A program made the translations under genes and the position numbers. 20,050 nt of DNA from the NCBI GenBank assembly GCA_050943225.1, contig JBMNOT010000011.1, positions 1 through 20,050 of the forward strand. Direction: 5' to 3'. This DNA is from SZUA-584 sp050943225 (GTDB lineage: Bacteria; Bacillota; Clostridia; Christensenellales; SZUA-584). Of this stretch, positions 1 to 6,444 are shown piece after piece. The notes below the pieces were generated by a model. It saw only the letters and a list, made by a program, of their open reading frames with translations. It was not told where the DNA came from and did not search any database. Every line of letters begins with the position of its first letter. Within the stretch, counting starts at the first letter, position 1.

Positions 1-129
1 GTAATGCTGATAGTCGTGGTGCAGGAAAGAAGCCTTGCCGCACATGGGGCAAGGTGGGTACTTAGGAACGCACACCGCCGCTGGACGGCTGGGCGCGAAC
101 TGATGGAAGCAGTTGCGGCATTGATACAT
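1..129 (-). CDS. Zinc-ribbon protein N-terminus, transposase-like (partial)
   Basis: An open minus-strand frame of 43 codons starts at an ATG (127-129), with an in-frame TGA immediately before it, and runs off the window edge. It begins MYQCRNCFHQFAP, then has YPPCPMCGKASFLHHDYQHY at residues 24-43. The paired CxxC (residues 4 and 7) and CPxCGK (residues 27-30) motifs are two zinc-ribbon knuckles. The layout, a zinc knuckle followed by CPxCGK and an HHDYxHY stretch, resembles the N-terminus of some bacterial DDE transposases, but the catalytic part lies outside the window, so this is inference. No good ribosome site is visible. The neighbouring decarboxylase gene on the other strand lacks its 5' end exactly here, which fits an insertion. 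It could instead be an unrelated small zinc-ribbon protein. Confidence 0.4.
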   Translation of the reverse strand, partial: MYQCRNCFHQFAPSRPAAVCVPKYPPCPMCGKASFLHHDYQHY

Positions 130-164
130 TCAAGCAATATGCCCGGCCTTCAAAAACTCAGGGC

Positions 165-986
165 GACTGGTTTTCGGTCGGCGAGTATACGGATGAGTGG
201 GGATGCAGGTTTACCAACATCCATGACGGCATTGTCGGCGAGGTCAAACGCCCGATTGTTCCCGCTGAGGATGAGCATTGGGACGATGTGAGCCGGATAC
301 ACAACCCGGAAGAGCTTCTGACGCTGGACAAGCAAAAAGTCAATGAGTTCTGCGCGTCCACTGATCAATTTGTGCTGCAAAGCGATTTGGCCAGGCCTTT
401 TGAGCGGATGCAGTTTATCAGAGGGACAGAGAATCTGTTTGTGGGTCTTGCGCTGATGCCGCCCAAAATGTTCTCTTTTATGGAGAGGATGCACGATTTC
501 TACTGCAGATTGCTGATCGTTTGGGCGCAGACCGATGTGGACGGCCTGTACTTTATGGACGACTGGGGCACGCAGAAAAGTCTGCTGATTAACCCGAAGC
601 TGTGGGTTGAACTGTTCAAACCCATGTACAGGGATTGCTCCGATATCGCGAAGAAGTATGGAAAGAAGATATTCTTTCACTCGGATGGGTTTACGCTGGA
701 TATTATCCCTCATTTGATCGATATAGGGATCGATGCAGTCAACCTGCAGATATTCTGTATCGGTCTGGACAAACTGCGCCAGTTCAAAGGTAAGATAACT
801 TTCTGGGGCGAGATCGACAGACAGGGAATTCTGCCCAACGGGACAAAACAAGAAGTCCAGGAAGCCGTTAGACGGGTTAAGGAAACTCTGTGGGACAACG
901 GGGGCGTGATTGCGCAGTGCGAATTCGGGCCCGGTGCGAACCCAGAAAATGTGTATACTGTATTTGAAACATGGGCTAATCTGTAG
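165..986 (+). pseudogene. Uroporphyrinogen decarboxylase-family protein, 5'-truncated
   Basis: The frame reads as the middle and C-terminal part of a URO-D-family (COG0407) protein. Recognisable segments are DWFSVGEYTDEWGC near 165-206, a DDWG segment near 557, FFHSDGFTLDIIPHLIDIGI near 673, FWGEIDRQGILP near 802 and IAQCEFGPGANPENV near 910. Clostridial members of this family often act on methylated or sugar-linked substrates rather than uroporphyrinogen; the substrate here is unknown. The frame is open from 66, but no ATG occurs upstream. A GTG at 288 has no ribosome site and would discard conserved sequence. About 60-90 N-terminal residues of the usual 330-380 are missing, replaced by DNA that encodes a minus-strand zinc ribbon. 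It is therefore probably a broken gene. It sits 38 bases before the isomerase gene and was probably cotranscribed with it. Confidence 0.72.
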
Positions 987-1024
987 TATTCATATGAATT
1001 AATTACGCGAAACAGGAGGGGAAA

Positions 1025-1711
1025 ATGAAAAGATCTGAAGTGAACGCTGCAATTGAATGGGCGAAGAAATTATTAAAGGATAACAATATCTCGCTCCCGG
1101 TCTTTGCAGACTGGAAAAAGGAAGACTGGGCGAAAAACTACGGCATCACGGAGATGATCCGCAAAACGATGCTGGGATGGGACGTGACGGATTACGGCCT
1201 TAGCGACTTTAAGCGTTATGGCGGCGTGCTGTTTACTGTACGAAACGGCGACCAGAAGGATAAAAGCATCGGCGTGCCGTATGCCGAAAAGTATATCCTG
1301 CTGGCGGAAGGGCAGGGGCTGCCCACTCACTTCCATTACACCAAAACCGAGGACATCATTAACCGCGCAGGCGGCGTGCTGGCGTTGAAGCTCTATAATT
1401 CCAAAGAGGATGAAAGCATCGACTACGAAAGCGACGTCACCGTATATATGGACGGCATCCGGCACACCGTGAAGGCGGGCGAGACCATTACTGTACCGGT
1501 TGGCTGCAGCATCACCCTGACGCCTTACATGTACCATAATTTCTGGGCGCTGGAAGGCAAAGGGGATCTGGTTGTCGGCGAGGTTTCGTCGGTCAACGAC
1601 GACAATGTAGACAACCGCTTTAATCCGGTGCTGCCCCGGTTCGGCGACATTGAAGAGGACGAAGAGGCGGTCTATCCGCTGTGCAACGAATATGAGCGCC
1701 TGTTAAAGTAA
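1025..1711 (+). CDS. D-lyxose ketol-isomerase (cupin fold)
   Basis: This 228-residue protein matches the D-lyxose isomerase family (EC 5.3.1.15), which interconverts D-lyxose and D-xylulose, and D-mannose and D-fructose, in the cytoplasm using a divalent metal. The metal ligands can be read directly: His102 and His104 in PTHFHYTKTEDI, Glu109 in the same motif, and His171 in YMYHNFWAL. These match the His-His-Glu-His set known from the E. coli O157 enzyme at almost the same positions. Length is normal. The ATG at 1025 follows AGGAGGGG at 1013-1020. The gene lies 38 bases after the truncated decarboxylase-family gene and ends before a hairpin terminator at 1758, so it is the last gene of that unit. 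Pentose or hexose catabolism is the likely role; no transporter or kinase is visible in the window. Confidence 0.88.
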   Translation: MKRSEVNAAIEWAKKLLKDNNISLPVFADWKKEDWAKNYGITEMIRKTMLGWDVTDYGLSDFKRYGGVLFTVRNGDQKDKSIGVPYAEKYILLAEGQGLPTHFHYTKTEDIINRAGGVLALKLYNSKEDESIDYESDVTVYMDGIRHTVKAGETITVPVGCSITLTPYMYHNFWALEGKGDLVVGEVSSVNDDNVDNRFNPVLPRFGDIEEDEEAVYPLCNEYERLLK

Positions 1712-1757
1712 TGACGAGAGCTTTAGCGTAAAATGGGAGTTCCCTTTGTAAGCTTTT

Positions 1758-1791
1758 GGCGGCCAGCTTTGGCCGTCAATTTATTATTTTT
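1758..1791 (+). terminator. Intrinsic terminator after D-lyxose isomerase
   Basis: An 8-bp stem (GGCGGCCA with TGGCCGTC, one G-U pair) with a GCTT loop is followed by a T-rich tail (AATTTATTATTTTT). It lies 47 bases after the isomerase stop. Confidence 0.75.
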
Positions 1792-1877
1792 AAAGAGGGA
1801 TATGGTGCTTTTGAAAAACGCACCTCAAACGCCGGGTAAAGGCTCTCGGCTTATTGCAATATAAGGCTGTGCCTGGG

Positions 1878-1906
1878 TTGACAACCGCCCAAAAGATTGT
1901 TAACAT
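1878..1906 (+). promoter_or_regulatory. Sigma-A promoter of hydrogenase-regulator unit
   Basis: TTGACA at 1878-1883 and TAACAT at 1901-1906 are separated by exactly 17 bases. The -10 box lies inside a Rex-type dyad (1897-1914), so a bound repressor would block it. The promoter starts a leader of roughly 185 bases before the TM1266-type gene. Confidence 0.65.
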
Positions 1907-1914
1907 TTTAACAT
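1897..1914. promoter_or_regulatory. Rex-type redox operator
   Basis: The 18 bases read TTGTTAA-CATT-TTAACAT. The known clostridial Rex box is TTGTTAA-N4-TTAACAA, so only the last base differs. Rex senses the NADH/NAD+ ratio and represses fermentation and hydrogenase genes. Its position over the -10 box, upstream of a hydrogenase-system gene, supports the call. Binding itself is inferred. Confidence 0.66.
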
Positions 1915-2015
1915 ACTGAGCTGACAAGAGTGGTCTTCCAGCAAAGTGCTATAAAGCAGCTGACACAAAGACTTATTCTGAGTGAAAGGCACATAATCTA
2001 CGGGGTACTGGATTG

Positions 2016-2039
2016 ATGCGCTTTTCCGGCGCATTTTTT
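2016..2039 (+). terminator. Leader terminator / possible attenuator
   Basis: ATGCGC pairs with GCGCAT around a 7-base loop and is followed by a T run (2035-2039). It lies between the Rex-controlled promoter and the start of the TM1266-type gene, so transcripts should stop about 130 bases after initiation unless read through. A second small hairpin (TGCGGT-TTT-ACCGCA, 2061-2075) lies between it and the ribosome site. Confidence 0.65.
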
Positions 2040-2098
2040 AATTTCGGTTCTGAAATGGATTGCGGTTTTACCGCAGGCTGACAGGGAGTGATGAAAAC

Positions 2099-2356
2099 AT
2101 GGATACCAGAGTAGCCCTTATCGCCATCATCGTCGAGAATCTGGATTCCGTTGAGAGGCTTAACGCGCTGCTGCACGACTATGCGCCGTATATCATCGGC
2201 CGTATGGGCATACCGTACCGCGCGCGCAATATGTCTATCATCAGCGTGGCTATCGACGCCCCGCAGGACGTTATCAGCGCGCTATCCGGTAAAATCGGCA
2301 AACTGCCGGGCATCAACGTGAAGACGGCGCATTCCAACATAAGGGGCAAGGCATGA
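2099..2356 (+). CDS. TM1266-type iron-only hydrogenase system putative regulator
   Basis: This 85-residue protein begins MDTRVALIAIIVEN and continues with a conserved HDYAPYIIGRMGIPYR segment and SIISVAIDAP. This is the pattern of the TM1266 family, small ACT/NikR-C-like ferredoxin-fold proteins found next to [FeFe]-hydrogenase maturation genes; their exact role is not established. The chosen ATG at 2099 follows AGGGAGTGA at 2083-2091. An upstream in-frame start at 2060 has no ribosome site. The stop overlaps the next start (ATGA, 2353-2356), the start of a degenerate hydE, so the gene was once translationally coupled to a maturase. A Rex box lies upstream. The gene itself looks intact while its partner is dead, so it may be surviving by chance, or it may serve hydrogenase genes elsewhere in the genome. 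Confidence 0.82.
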   Translation: MDTRVALIAIIVENLDSVERLNALLHDYAPYIIGRMGIPYRARNMSIISVAIDAPQDVISALSGKIGKLPGINVKTAHSNIRGKA

Positions 2357-2578
2357 CCGGCAGCTCAAAAGCGCTGATCGACAGGCCGGAGCGGCAAGGA
2401 GTGCTGAGCCGCGATTGATTTCCGGCGCTGAAGGCCGAATGGAGGAGTCGGCGCAATACTTATTTGAGCGCGTGCGTGTTATGGCACGCGGTGTACGACC
2501 ATGATGCCTATATGCGCAGGCTTATCGATTTTATGAACTGCCATGTGCCCGCACCTGCTGGCGGAGCTTGAGAGATAA
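2353..2578 (+). pseudogene. hydE: Relic of hydE ([FeFe]-hydrogenase maturase), N-terminal fragment
   Basis: From the ATG at 2353 the frame reads SSKALIDRPERQGVLSRD and then hits TGA at 2416. The reading continues after the stop (FPALKAEW). It then shifts to another frame for EESAQYLFERVRVMARG (about 2441-2491) and returns to the first frame for VYDHDAYMRRLIDFMNC (about 2491-2540). These pieces follow the order of the HydE N-terminus: an LIDxLExxGxLSRE start, an EYLFExAR helix, and a VYxxDVYxRGLIEFxNYC segment. The similarity ends just before the radical-SAM CxxxCxxC motif, so no cluster-binding site remains. HydE is normally about 350 residues. At least one stop, two frameshifts and a large 3' deletion are needed to explain it. 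It overlaps the preceding regulator gene by ATGA, the spacing expected of the ancestral operon. Confidence 0.7.
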
Positions 2579-2596
2579 ACGAATATCCGCGAGCTG

Positions 2597-2624
2597 TTGC
2601 TATCTTACGGTGTTTTGTTATAAT
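2597..2624 (+). promoter_or_regulatory. Promoter of mtlD
   Basis: TTGCTA (2597-2602), a 16-base spacer and a perfect TATAAT (2619-2624) lie 160 bases before mtlD, directly after the hydE relic. The long leader holds a palindrome and a weak hairpin (AGCCGG/CCGGCT, 2686-2712). Confidence 0.62.
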
Positions 2625-2640
2625 AATAAAAGGCATGCGG

Positions 2641-2654
2641 AGGCGCATGCGCCT
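2641..2654. promoter_or_regulatory. 14-bp palindrome, operator-like
   Basis: AGGCGCATGCGCCT is a perfect 14-base palindrome starting 17 bases downstream of the mtlD -10 box, a typical repressor position. It could also fold in RNA. The cognate regulator is not known. Confidence 0.4.
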
Positions 2655-2783
2655 GTCGGGAAATACGAATATACGCGTGTTATTGAGCCGGCAACTGGAA
2701 AGACCACCGGCTTTTATCGCTAAAGCGGAGAACTCAAACGGTATTCCCGCGGGGATGAAGAATAACAACAGAGGGCAGGGCAG

Positions 2784-3950
2784 ATGAAAAAAGCGGTAAT
2801 GTACGGCGCCGGCAATATCGGCAGGGGGTTTATCGGGAAAACTTTCTCCGAATCCGGCTATGAGGTATGTTTTATAGAGGTCAACAAAGAGATTGTAAAA
2901 AAGCTGAACGAGGATCGGCAGTATCCCGTGCGGGTTGTGCAAAACGACGGCCATCATGAGGAGATCGTCCGGAACGTGCGCGCTGTGGACGGAACGGACA
3001 TAGAGCGCGTGGCGGCGGAGATCGAAACTGCGGACATTATGGCCACCGCAGTGGGCGTCAACATACTGCCGTGCATTGTAAAGCCCATCTGCGCCGGGCT
3101 GAAAAGGCGGCTGGACAAGGGTGTGCCGTCGCTCAATATCATCATCTGCGAAAACCTAATCGACTCGGACAAATACCTGCGCGGGCTGATCGAGGCGGAG
3201 CTGGGGGATGCGTACAAGGAAAGGCTGGACAAAAGCCTCGGGCTGGTGGAGGCTTCCATCGGCCGGATGGTCCCCGTGATGACTGACGAGATGCGCGAAG
3301 GCAATATACTGCGCGTATGGGTGGAGCCGTACGACACGCTGCCGGTGGACAGCGCGGCGTTCGTGGGGCCGATACCGCCGCTCAAAAACCTTGTTCCCTT
3401 CACACCGTTCGGCTTTTTCATCAAGCGGAAGCTGTTCATTCACAACCTGGGGCACGCCGTGTGCGCCTATCTCGGCTGGCAGAAGGGCTATGAATACATC
3501 TGGCAGTGTGTGGACGATATGCCGATAAAAGCGCTGGCGAAAGCGGCGATGAGCGACTCGGCGGCGGCGCTGCAGCGTGAGTACGGGGCATCGGTGGACG
3601 AGCTTGCCGCCCACATCGATGATTTGCTGAGCCGCTTTGCCAACCGCGCGCTGGGCGACACCGTAGCGCGCGTGGGCCGGGATCCCATCCGGAAACTGGG
3701 CGTGGGCGACCGGCTGATGGGCGCGGCACTGTACTGCGCCTCGATGGGCATCGCGCCCGACAATATCGTTAAGGGAATTGCGGCTGCGCTGCGCTACGAC
3801 AACCCGGAGGACGAGGCGGCCGTATGCATCCAGCTGGATATACGGCAGCACGGCATTGAAGCCGCTGTGAAAAATTACTGCGGCATTGGAGAGGATTCCC
3901 CGCTGTTTGGAAGCATCATCCGGCAGTACCGGGAGGGGATTTCGGTATAG
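2784..3950 (+). CDS. mtlD: Mannitol-1-phosphate 5-dehydrogenase
   Basis: This 388-residue protein belongs to the mannitol dehydrogenase family, which oxidises mannitol 1-phosphate to fructose 6-phosphate with NAD+ (EC 1.1.1.17). The N-terminal Rossmann motif GAGNIGRGFIG is at residues 8-18. The family signature appears as KLFIHNLGHAVCAYLG in the middle of the protein, with the Lys, Asn and His expected in the active site. Length is close to the E. coli enzyme (382). The ATG at 2784 follows AGGGCAGGG at 2772-2780. It has its own promoter and appears monocistronic, since a strong promoter for the next gene starts 15 bases after the stop. No mannitol PTS gene is in the window, so the substrate could be another polyol phosphate; the mannitol call rests on family membership. 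Confidence 0.9.
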   Translation: MKKAVMYGAGNIGRGFIGKTFSESGYEVCFIEVNKEIVKKLNEDRQYPVRVVQNDGHHEEIVRNVRAVDGTDIERVAAEIETADIMATAVGVNILPCIVKPICAGLKRRLDKGVPSLNIIICENLIDSDKYLRGLIEAELGDAYKERLDKSLGLVEASIGRMVPVMTDEMREGNILRVWVEPYDTLPVDSAAFVGPIPPLKNLVPFTPFGFFIKRKLFIHNLGHAVCAYLGWQKGYEYIWQCVDDMPIKALAKAAMSDSAAALQREYGASVDELAAHIDDLLSRFANRALGDTVARVGRDPIRKLGVGDRLMGAALYCASMGIAPDNIVKGIAAALRYDNPEDEAAVCIQLDIRQHGIEAAVKNYCGIGEDSPLFGSIIRQYREGISV

Positions 3951-3965
3951 CTGTGCCACGGGATT

Positions 3966-3994
3966 TTGACAGCACTTCTGCGGCGTTGTATAAT
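3966..3994 (+). promoter_or_regulatory. Consensus sigma-A promoter upstream of S41 protease
   Basis: TTGACA (3966-3971), exactly 17 bases, then TATAAT (3989-3994): a perfect match to the consensus. It starts 15 bases after the mtlD stop and gives a leader of about 160 bases. Confidence 0.85.
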
Positions 3995-4052
3995 TATGCC
4001 GATACCGGGATTTCGGGAATCGTTGGCAGCAGGCGCAGCAATACAACGGACA

Positions 4053-4098
4053 GGCCTTCCTTTTCGCCGGCCGTGCGAAGGACAGGCTTTTTATTTTT
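4053..4098 (+). terminator. Terminator-like hairpin in S41 protease leader
   Basis: A segmented stem (4 bp GGCC with GGCT, then CCT with AGG across bulges, then TTCGC with GCGAA; loop 4068-4074) is followed by TTTTTATTTTT at 4088-4098. It lies downstream of the consensus promoter and upstream of the gene, so it would either end a small RNA of about 100 bases or attenuate the protease gene. It might also end mtlD transcripts. Confidence 0.58.
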
Positions 4099-4161
4099 CT
4101 TGAATATGAGAACGCACAGCCACATATCTATATATGTATGTGTGGATGCGGAGGTTTCCTT

Positions 4162-5346
4162 ATGAGAAAGTCATCGGCCATAATGCTGGCAATCGTTGTG
4201 GGAATAGTATGTGCGGCGGTCACGTATTTCGTGATGTTATGGGATTTCAACGCCCGGCTGGAAGGCAGCGGCGACAGCCTTTCCCTGAAGGAATTCCGGA
4301 TTGTGGAGGAAGTGATCAAAAAATACTATTTGCGCGACTACGATATCAAGGAAGTGGAGTACGCCGGACTTAAAGCCATGGTCGCGTCGCTGGGAGACCC
4401 GTACAGCGTTTACTACACGCCCGAAGAGTTCGCGACGTTCAACCGGAATTCCACCGGCGAATACAACGGCGTGGGCATGGGCATCACCAAAGACGAGGTG
4501 ACCGGCCTGATTGTGGTCAGCTATTTCATGGAAGGCTCCGCGGCCAAGGCTGCAGGCATCAAGGTGGGCGATTACATCATCAGCATCGACGGGCAGGACG
4601 TGACGGGCAAAACGCTGCAGGAAATCAGCGTGCTGTGCATCGGCGAGGAAGGCACGCCCATCACCATCGGCGTCAAGCGCGGCGACGAGGTGTTGGAGTT
4701 TACGATGCTGCGCCAGCCCATTTCGCTGGACATGGTGGACTATACCGTGCGGGACGGCATCGGCTATATGCGCATCAAGCAGTTCGGCGGCAATTGCGAA
4801 TTGCTGTTTAACAACGCCATCGACGAGTTTGAAAAGAAGCAGGTGGGGGGTGCGATCATCGACCTGCGCGACAACCCGGGCGGCTATCTTAATATTGTGG
4901 TGAACACGCTGGACCGGCTGCTGCCCGAAGGGACCATCGTCTACACTGAAGACAAATACGGCAACCGCGAAACGCAGACCAGCGATGCGGCGTGCGTCAG
5001 CTTCCCGATAGTGGTGCTGGTGAACGGCAATACCGCATCTGCATCCGAGATATTTGCCGGCGCGATACAGGACTACGGCATGGGATATGTGGTGGGCACG
5101 CGCACGTACGGCAAAGGCGTGGTGCAGGTGGTGGTGCCCATCAAGCAGGCGGACGACTCTGTGAGGGGCGCTGTCAAGATTACGTCGTCGGAGTATTTTA
5201 CGCCCAAAGGGCGCAGCATTGACGGCAACGGCATCTATCCGGACGTGTATGTGGAGCGACGGGGCGACGGCGACAACCAACTGGATAAAGCGCAGTCGGT
5301 ATTGCGCGCGCTGATCAGCAAAGGCGGTTTGCAAAACGCCTCATGA
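4162..5346 (+). CDS. S41-family C-terminal processing peptidase
   Basis: This is a membrane-anchored serine protease of the Ctp/tail-specific family. The start at 4162 follows GGAGG at 4150-4154; an in-frame ATG at 4138 lies upstream of that site and would add an unlikely MCGCGGFL leader. The product has 394 residues. Residues 5-27 form an uncleaved signal anchor, placing the enzyme outside the membrane. A PDZ domain follows (about 98-185, with GVGMGI and AAGIKVGDYIISIDG), then the protease core with DLRDNPGG. The catalytic pair is Ser293 in NTASASEIF and Lys318 in TYGKGVVQ, 25 residues apart as in E. coli Prc. No C-terminal peptidoglycan-binding domain is present. Such enzymes trim exported proteins or act in cell-wall or sporulation signalling. 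The gene has its own promoter with a terminator-like leader. Confidence 0.92.
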   Translation: MRKSSAIMLAIVVGIVCAAVTYFVMLWDFNARLEGSGDSLSLKEFRIVEEVIKKYYLRDYDIKEVEYAGLKAMVASLGDPYSVYYTPEEFATFNRNSTGEYNGVGMGITKDEVTGLIVVSYFMEGSAAKAAGIKVGDYIISIDGQDVTGKTLQEISVLCIGEEGTPITIGVKRGDEVLEFTMLRQPISLDMVDYTVRDGIGYMRIKQFGGNCELLFNNAIDEFEKKQVGGAIIDLRDNPGGYLNIVVNTLDRLLPEGTIVYTEDKYGNRETQTSDAACVSFPIVVLVNGNTASASEIFAGAIQDYGMGYVVGTRTYGKGVVQVVVPIKQADDSVRGAVKITSSEYFTPKGRSIDGNGIYPDVYVERRGDGDNQLDKAQSVLRALISKGGLQNAS

Positions 5347-5357
5347 CAAGAATAATA

Positions 5358-5386
5358 TTGTCAAGGGCCTATTGCACTGATAAAAT
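5358..5386 (+). promoter_or_regulatory. Promoter of trxB
   Basis: TTGTCA (5358-5363), 17 bases, TAAAAT (5381-5386). The -10 box is inside the left arm of a perfect inverted repeat (5378-5403). Confidence 0.6.
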
Positions 5387-5403
5387 GGTAATTGCTTTTA
5401 TCA
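5378..5403. promoter_or_regulatory. Dyad operator over trxB -10 box
   Basis: TGATAAAA and TTTTATCA form perfect 8-bp arms separated by 10 bases. The left arm contains the trxB -10 box. An AT-rich dyad at this place suggests a dimeric repressor site; the regulator is unknown. Confidence 0.5.
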
Positions 5404-5437
5404 AATGGCTCATCCTGCCGCGAAAGCGGAAATGCTG

Positions 5438-5462
5438 AGCAGCGCATAAAAGCAGCGCATAA
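5438..5462 (+). repeat. Direct repeat in trxB leader
   Basis: AGCAGCGCATAA occurs twice (5438-5449 and 5451-5462) with one base between, just upstream of the trxB ribosome site. It could be a local slippage duplication or part of a leader structure. Confidence 0.55.
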
Positions 5463-5484
5463 GATAAAATGAGAGGGAACAGGA

Positions 5485-6405
5485 ATGTATGATGTGATCA
5501 TTGTGGGAGCGGGACCAGCGGGTCTGACTGCGGGCATTTACGCCGGGCGGGCCGGCATGTCGGCGCTGATTCTGGAGAGGGTGTTTCCGGGTGGGCAGAT
5601 CGCGCGGGCGCATATCGTGGAGAATTATCCCGGCTTTCCGGATGGCGTCGAAGGCGTGGAGCTGGGCATCCGGTTTAAGGAGCACGCCGAGCGTCATGGC
5701 GCCGTAATCGAATCGGCTGAAGTGACGGGCTATTCGCTGGACGGCGAAAAAAAGAAGGTGTTCACATCCGACAAGGCGTATGAAGCAAAAACGGTCATAC
5801 TGGCGATGGGCACGGCGTACAAGACGCTGGGCCTGTACTCTGAGAAGCGCTTTTTGGGCACCGGCGTGTCGTACTGCGCGACGTGCGACGGGCCTTTTTT
5901 CCGCGGCAAGGATGTGGTCGTGGTGGGTGGCGGCGATACCGCCATTGAGGACGCGCTGTATCTTGCGAACTTCGTGAACCGGGTATACGTGGTGCACCGG
6001 CGGGACGAGCTGCGCGCACAGATGGCGCTGCAGAAGGCTGCCAGGCAGAACGAGCGCATCGAATTCGTCTGGAACAGCGAAGTGGATACTATCACAGGCG
6101 ATACCGCGGTGACGGGCGTGCGCGTGCGCAACAACAAGACGCAGGAGATGCGGCAGATACCCTGCTCCGGCGTGTTTATCGCCATCGGCACCGTACCGCA
6201 CACCGAAGAGGTGAAGTCGCAGGTGAAGACGGACGCTTTCGGCTATATCGTAACGGACAGCGGCATGCACACTAATCTGCCCGGCGTGTTTGCTGCGGGC
6301 GATACCGTGGCCAAGCCGCTGCGGCAGGTGGTAACGGCGGCGGCGGACGGCGCCATTGCCATCTATTCGGCACAGGAATATCTGAGAAGTTTGGAAAAGC
6401 AATAG
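5485..6405 (+). CDS. trxB: Thioredoxin-disulfide reductase
   Basis: This 306-residue flavoprotein transfers electrons from NADPH through FAD and a redox cysteine pair to thioredoxin (EC 1.8.1.9), keeping cytoplasmic thiols reduced. The FAD motif GAGPAGLTAGIYAGRAG is at residues 7-23, followed by NYPGFPDGVEG. The redox centre CATCDG is near residue 132. The NADPH-binding motif GGGDTAIEDALYL is near residue 148, with HRRDELRA for the 2'-phosphate. The C-terminal FAD motif GVFAAGD is near residue 268. Length is typical of the low-molecular-weight class. The ATG follows GAGAGGGAACAGGA. The gene is monocistronic by layout: it has a promoter with a dyad operator, and the next gene has its own promoter starting within 15 bases of the stop. 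No thioredoxin gene is nearby. Confidence 0.92.
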   Translation: MYDVIIVGAGPAGLTAGIYAGRAGMSALILERVFPGGQIARAHIVENYPGFPDGVEGVELGIRFKEHAERHGAVIESAEVTGYSLDGEKKKVFTSDKAYEAKTVILAMGTAYKTLGLYSEKRFLGTGVSYCATCDGPFFRGKDVVVVGGGDTAIEDALYLANFVNRVYVVHRRDELRAQMALQKAARQNERIEFVWNSEVDTITGDTAVTGVRVRNNKTQEMRQIPCSGVFIAIGTVPHTEEVKSQVKTDAFGYIVTDSGMHTNLPGVFAAGDTVAKPLRQVVTAAADGAIAIYSAQEYLRSLEKQ

Positions 6406-6444
6406 GACTATACCAATTTGCAAAGTGGTATAGTCGGGACTATA
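6406..6444. promoter_or_regulatory. Three GACTATA half-sites over glmM promoter
   Basis: GACTATA occurs at 6406-6412 and 6438-6444, and its reverse complement TATAGTC at 6429-6435. Sites 1 and 2 form a perfect 10-bp dyad (GACTATACCA / TGGTATAGTC) with a 10-base spacer. Sites 2 and 3 form a perfect 7-bp dyad with a 2-base centre. The array covers the -35 box and enters the -10 box. The TGGTATAG core recalls GntR/NagR-type amino-sugar operators, but this is only a resemblance. Confidence 0.52.

Noticed and set aside
288..986. Complete 232-residue decarboxylase starting at GTG 288
   Set aside because: Conserved family sequence continues in frame upstream of 288 and there is no ribosome site at the GTG, so this is a truncated longer gene.
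3953..4165. 70-codon plus-strand frame between mtlD and the protease gene
   Set aside because: Its GTG start lies before the -35 box of the consensus promoter, it has no ribosome site, and it runs through the leader hairpin.
4237..5334. 365-codon minus-strand open frame across the S41 protease gene
   Set aside because: Low-complexity His/Val/Ala composition and antisense to a gene with clear catalytic motifs.
5438..5462. Two-copy direct repeat as a CRISPR-like array
   Set aside because: Only two 12-base copies with a one-base gap; no spacers or cas genes.
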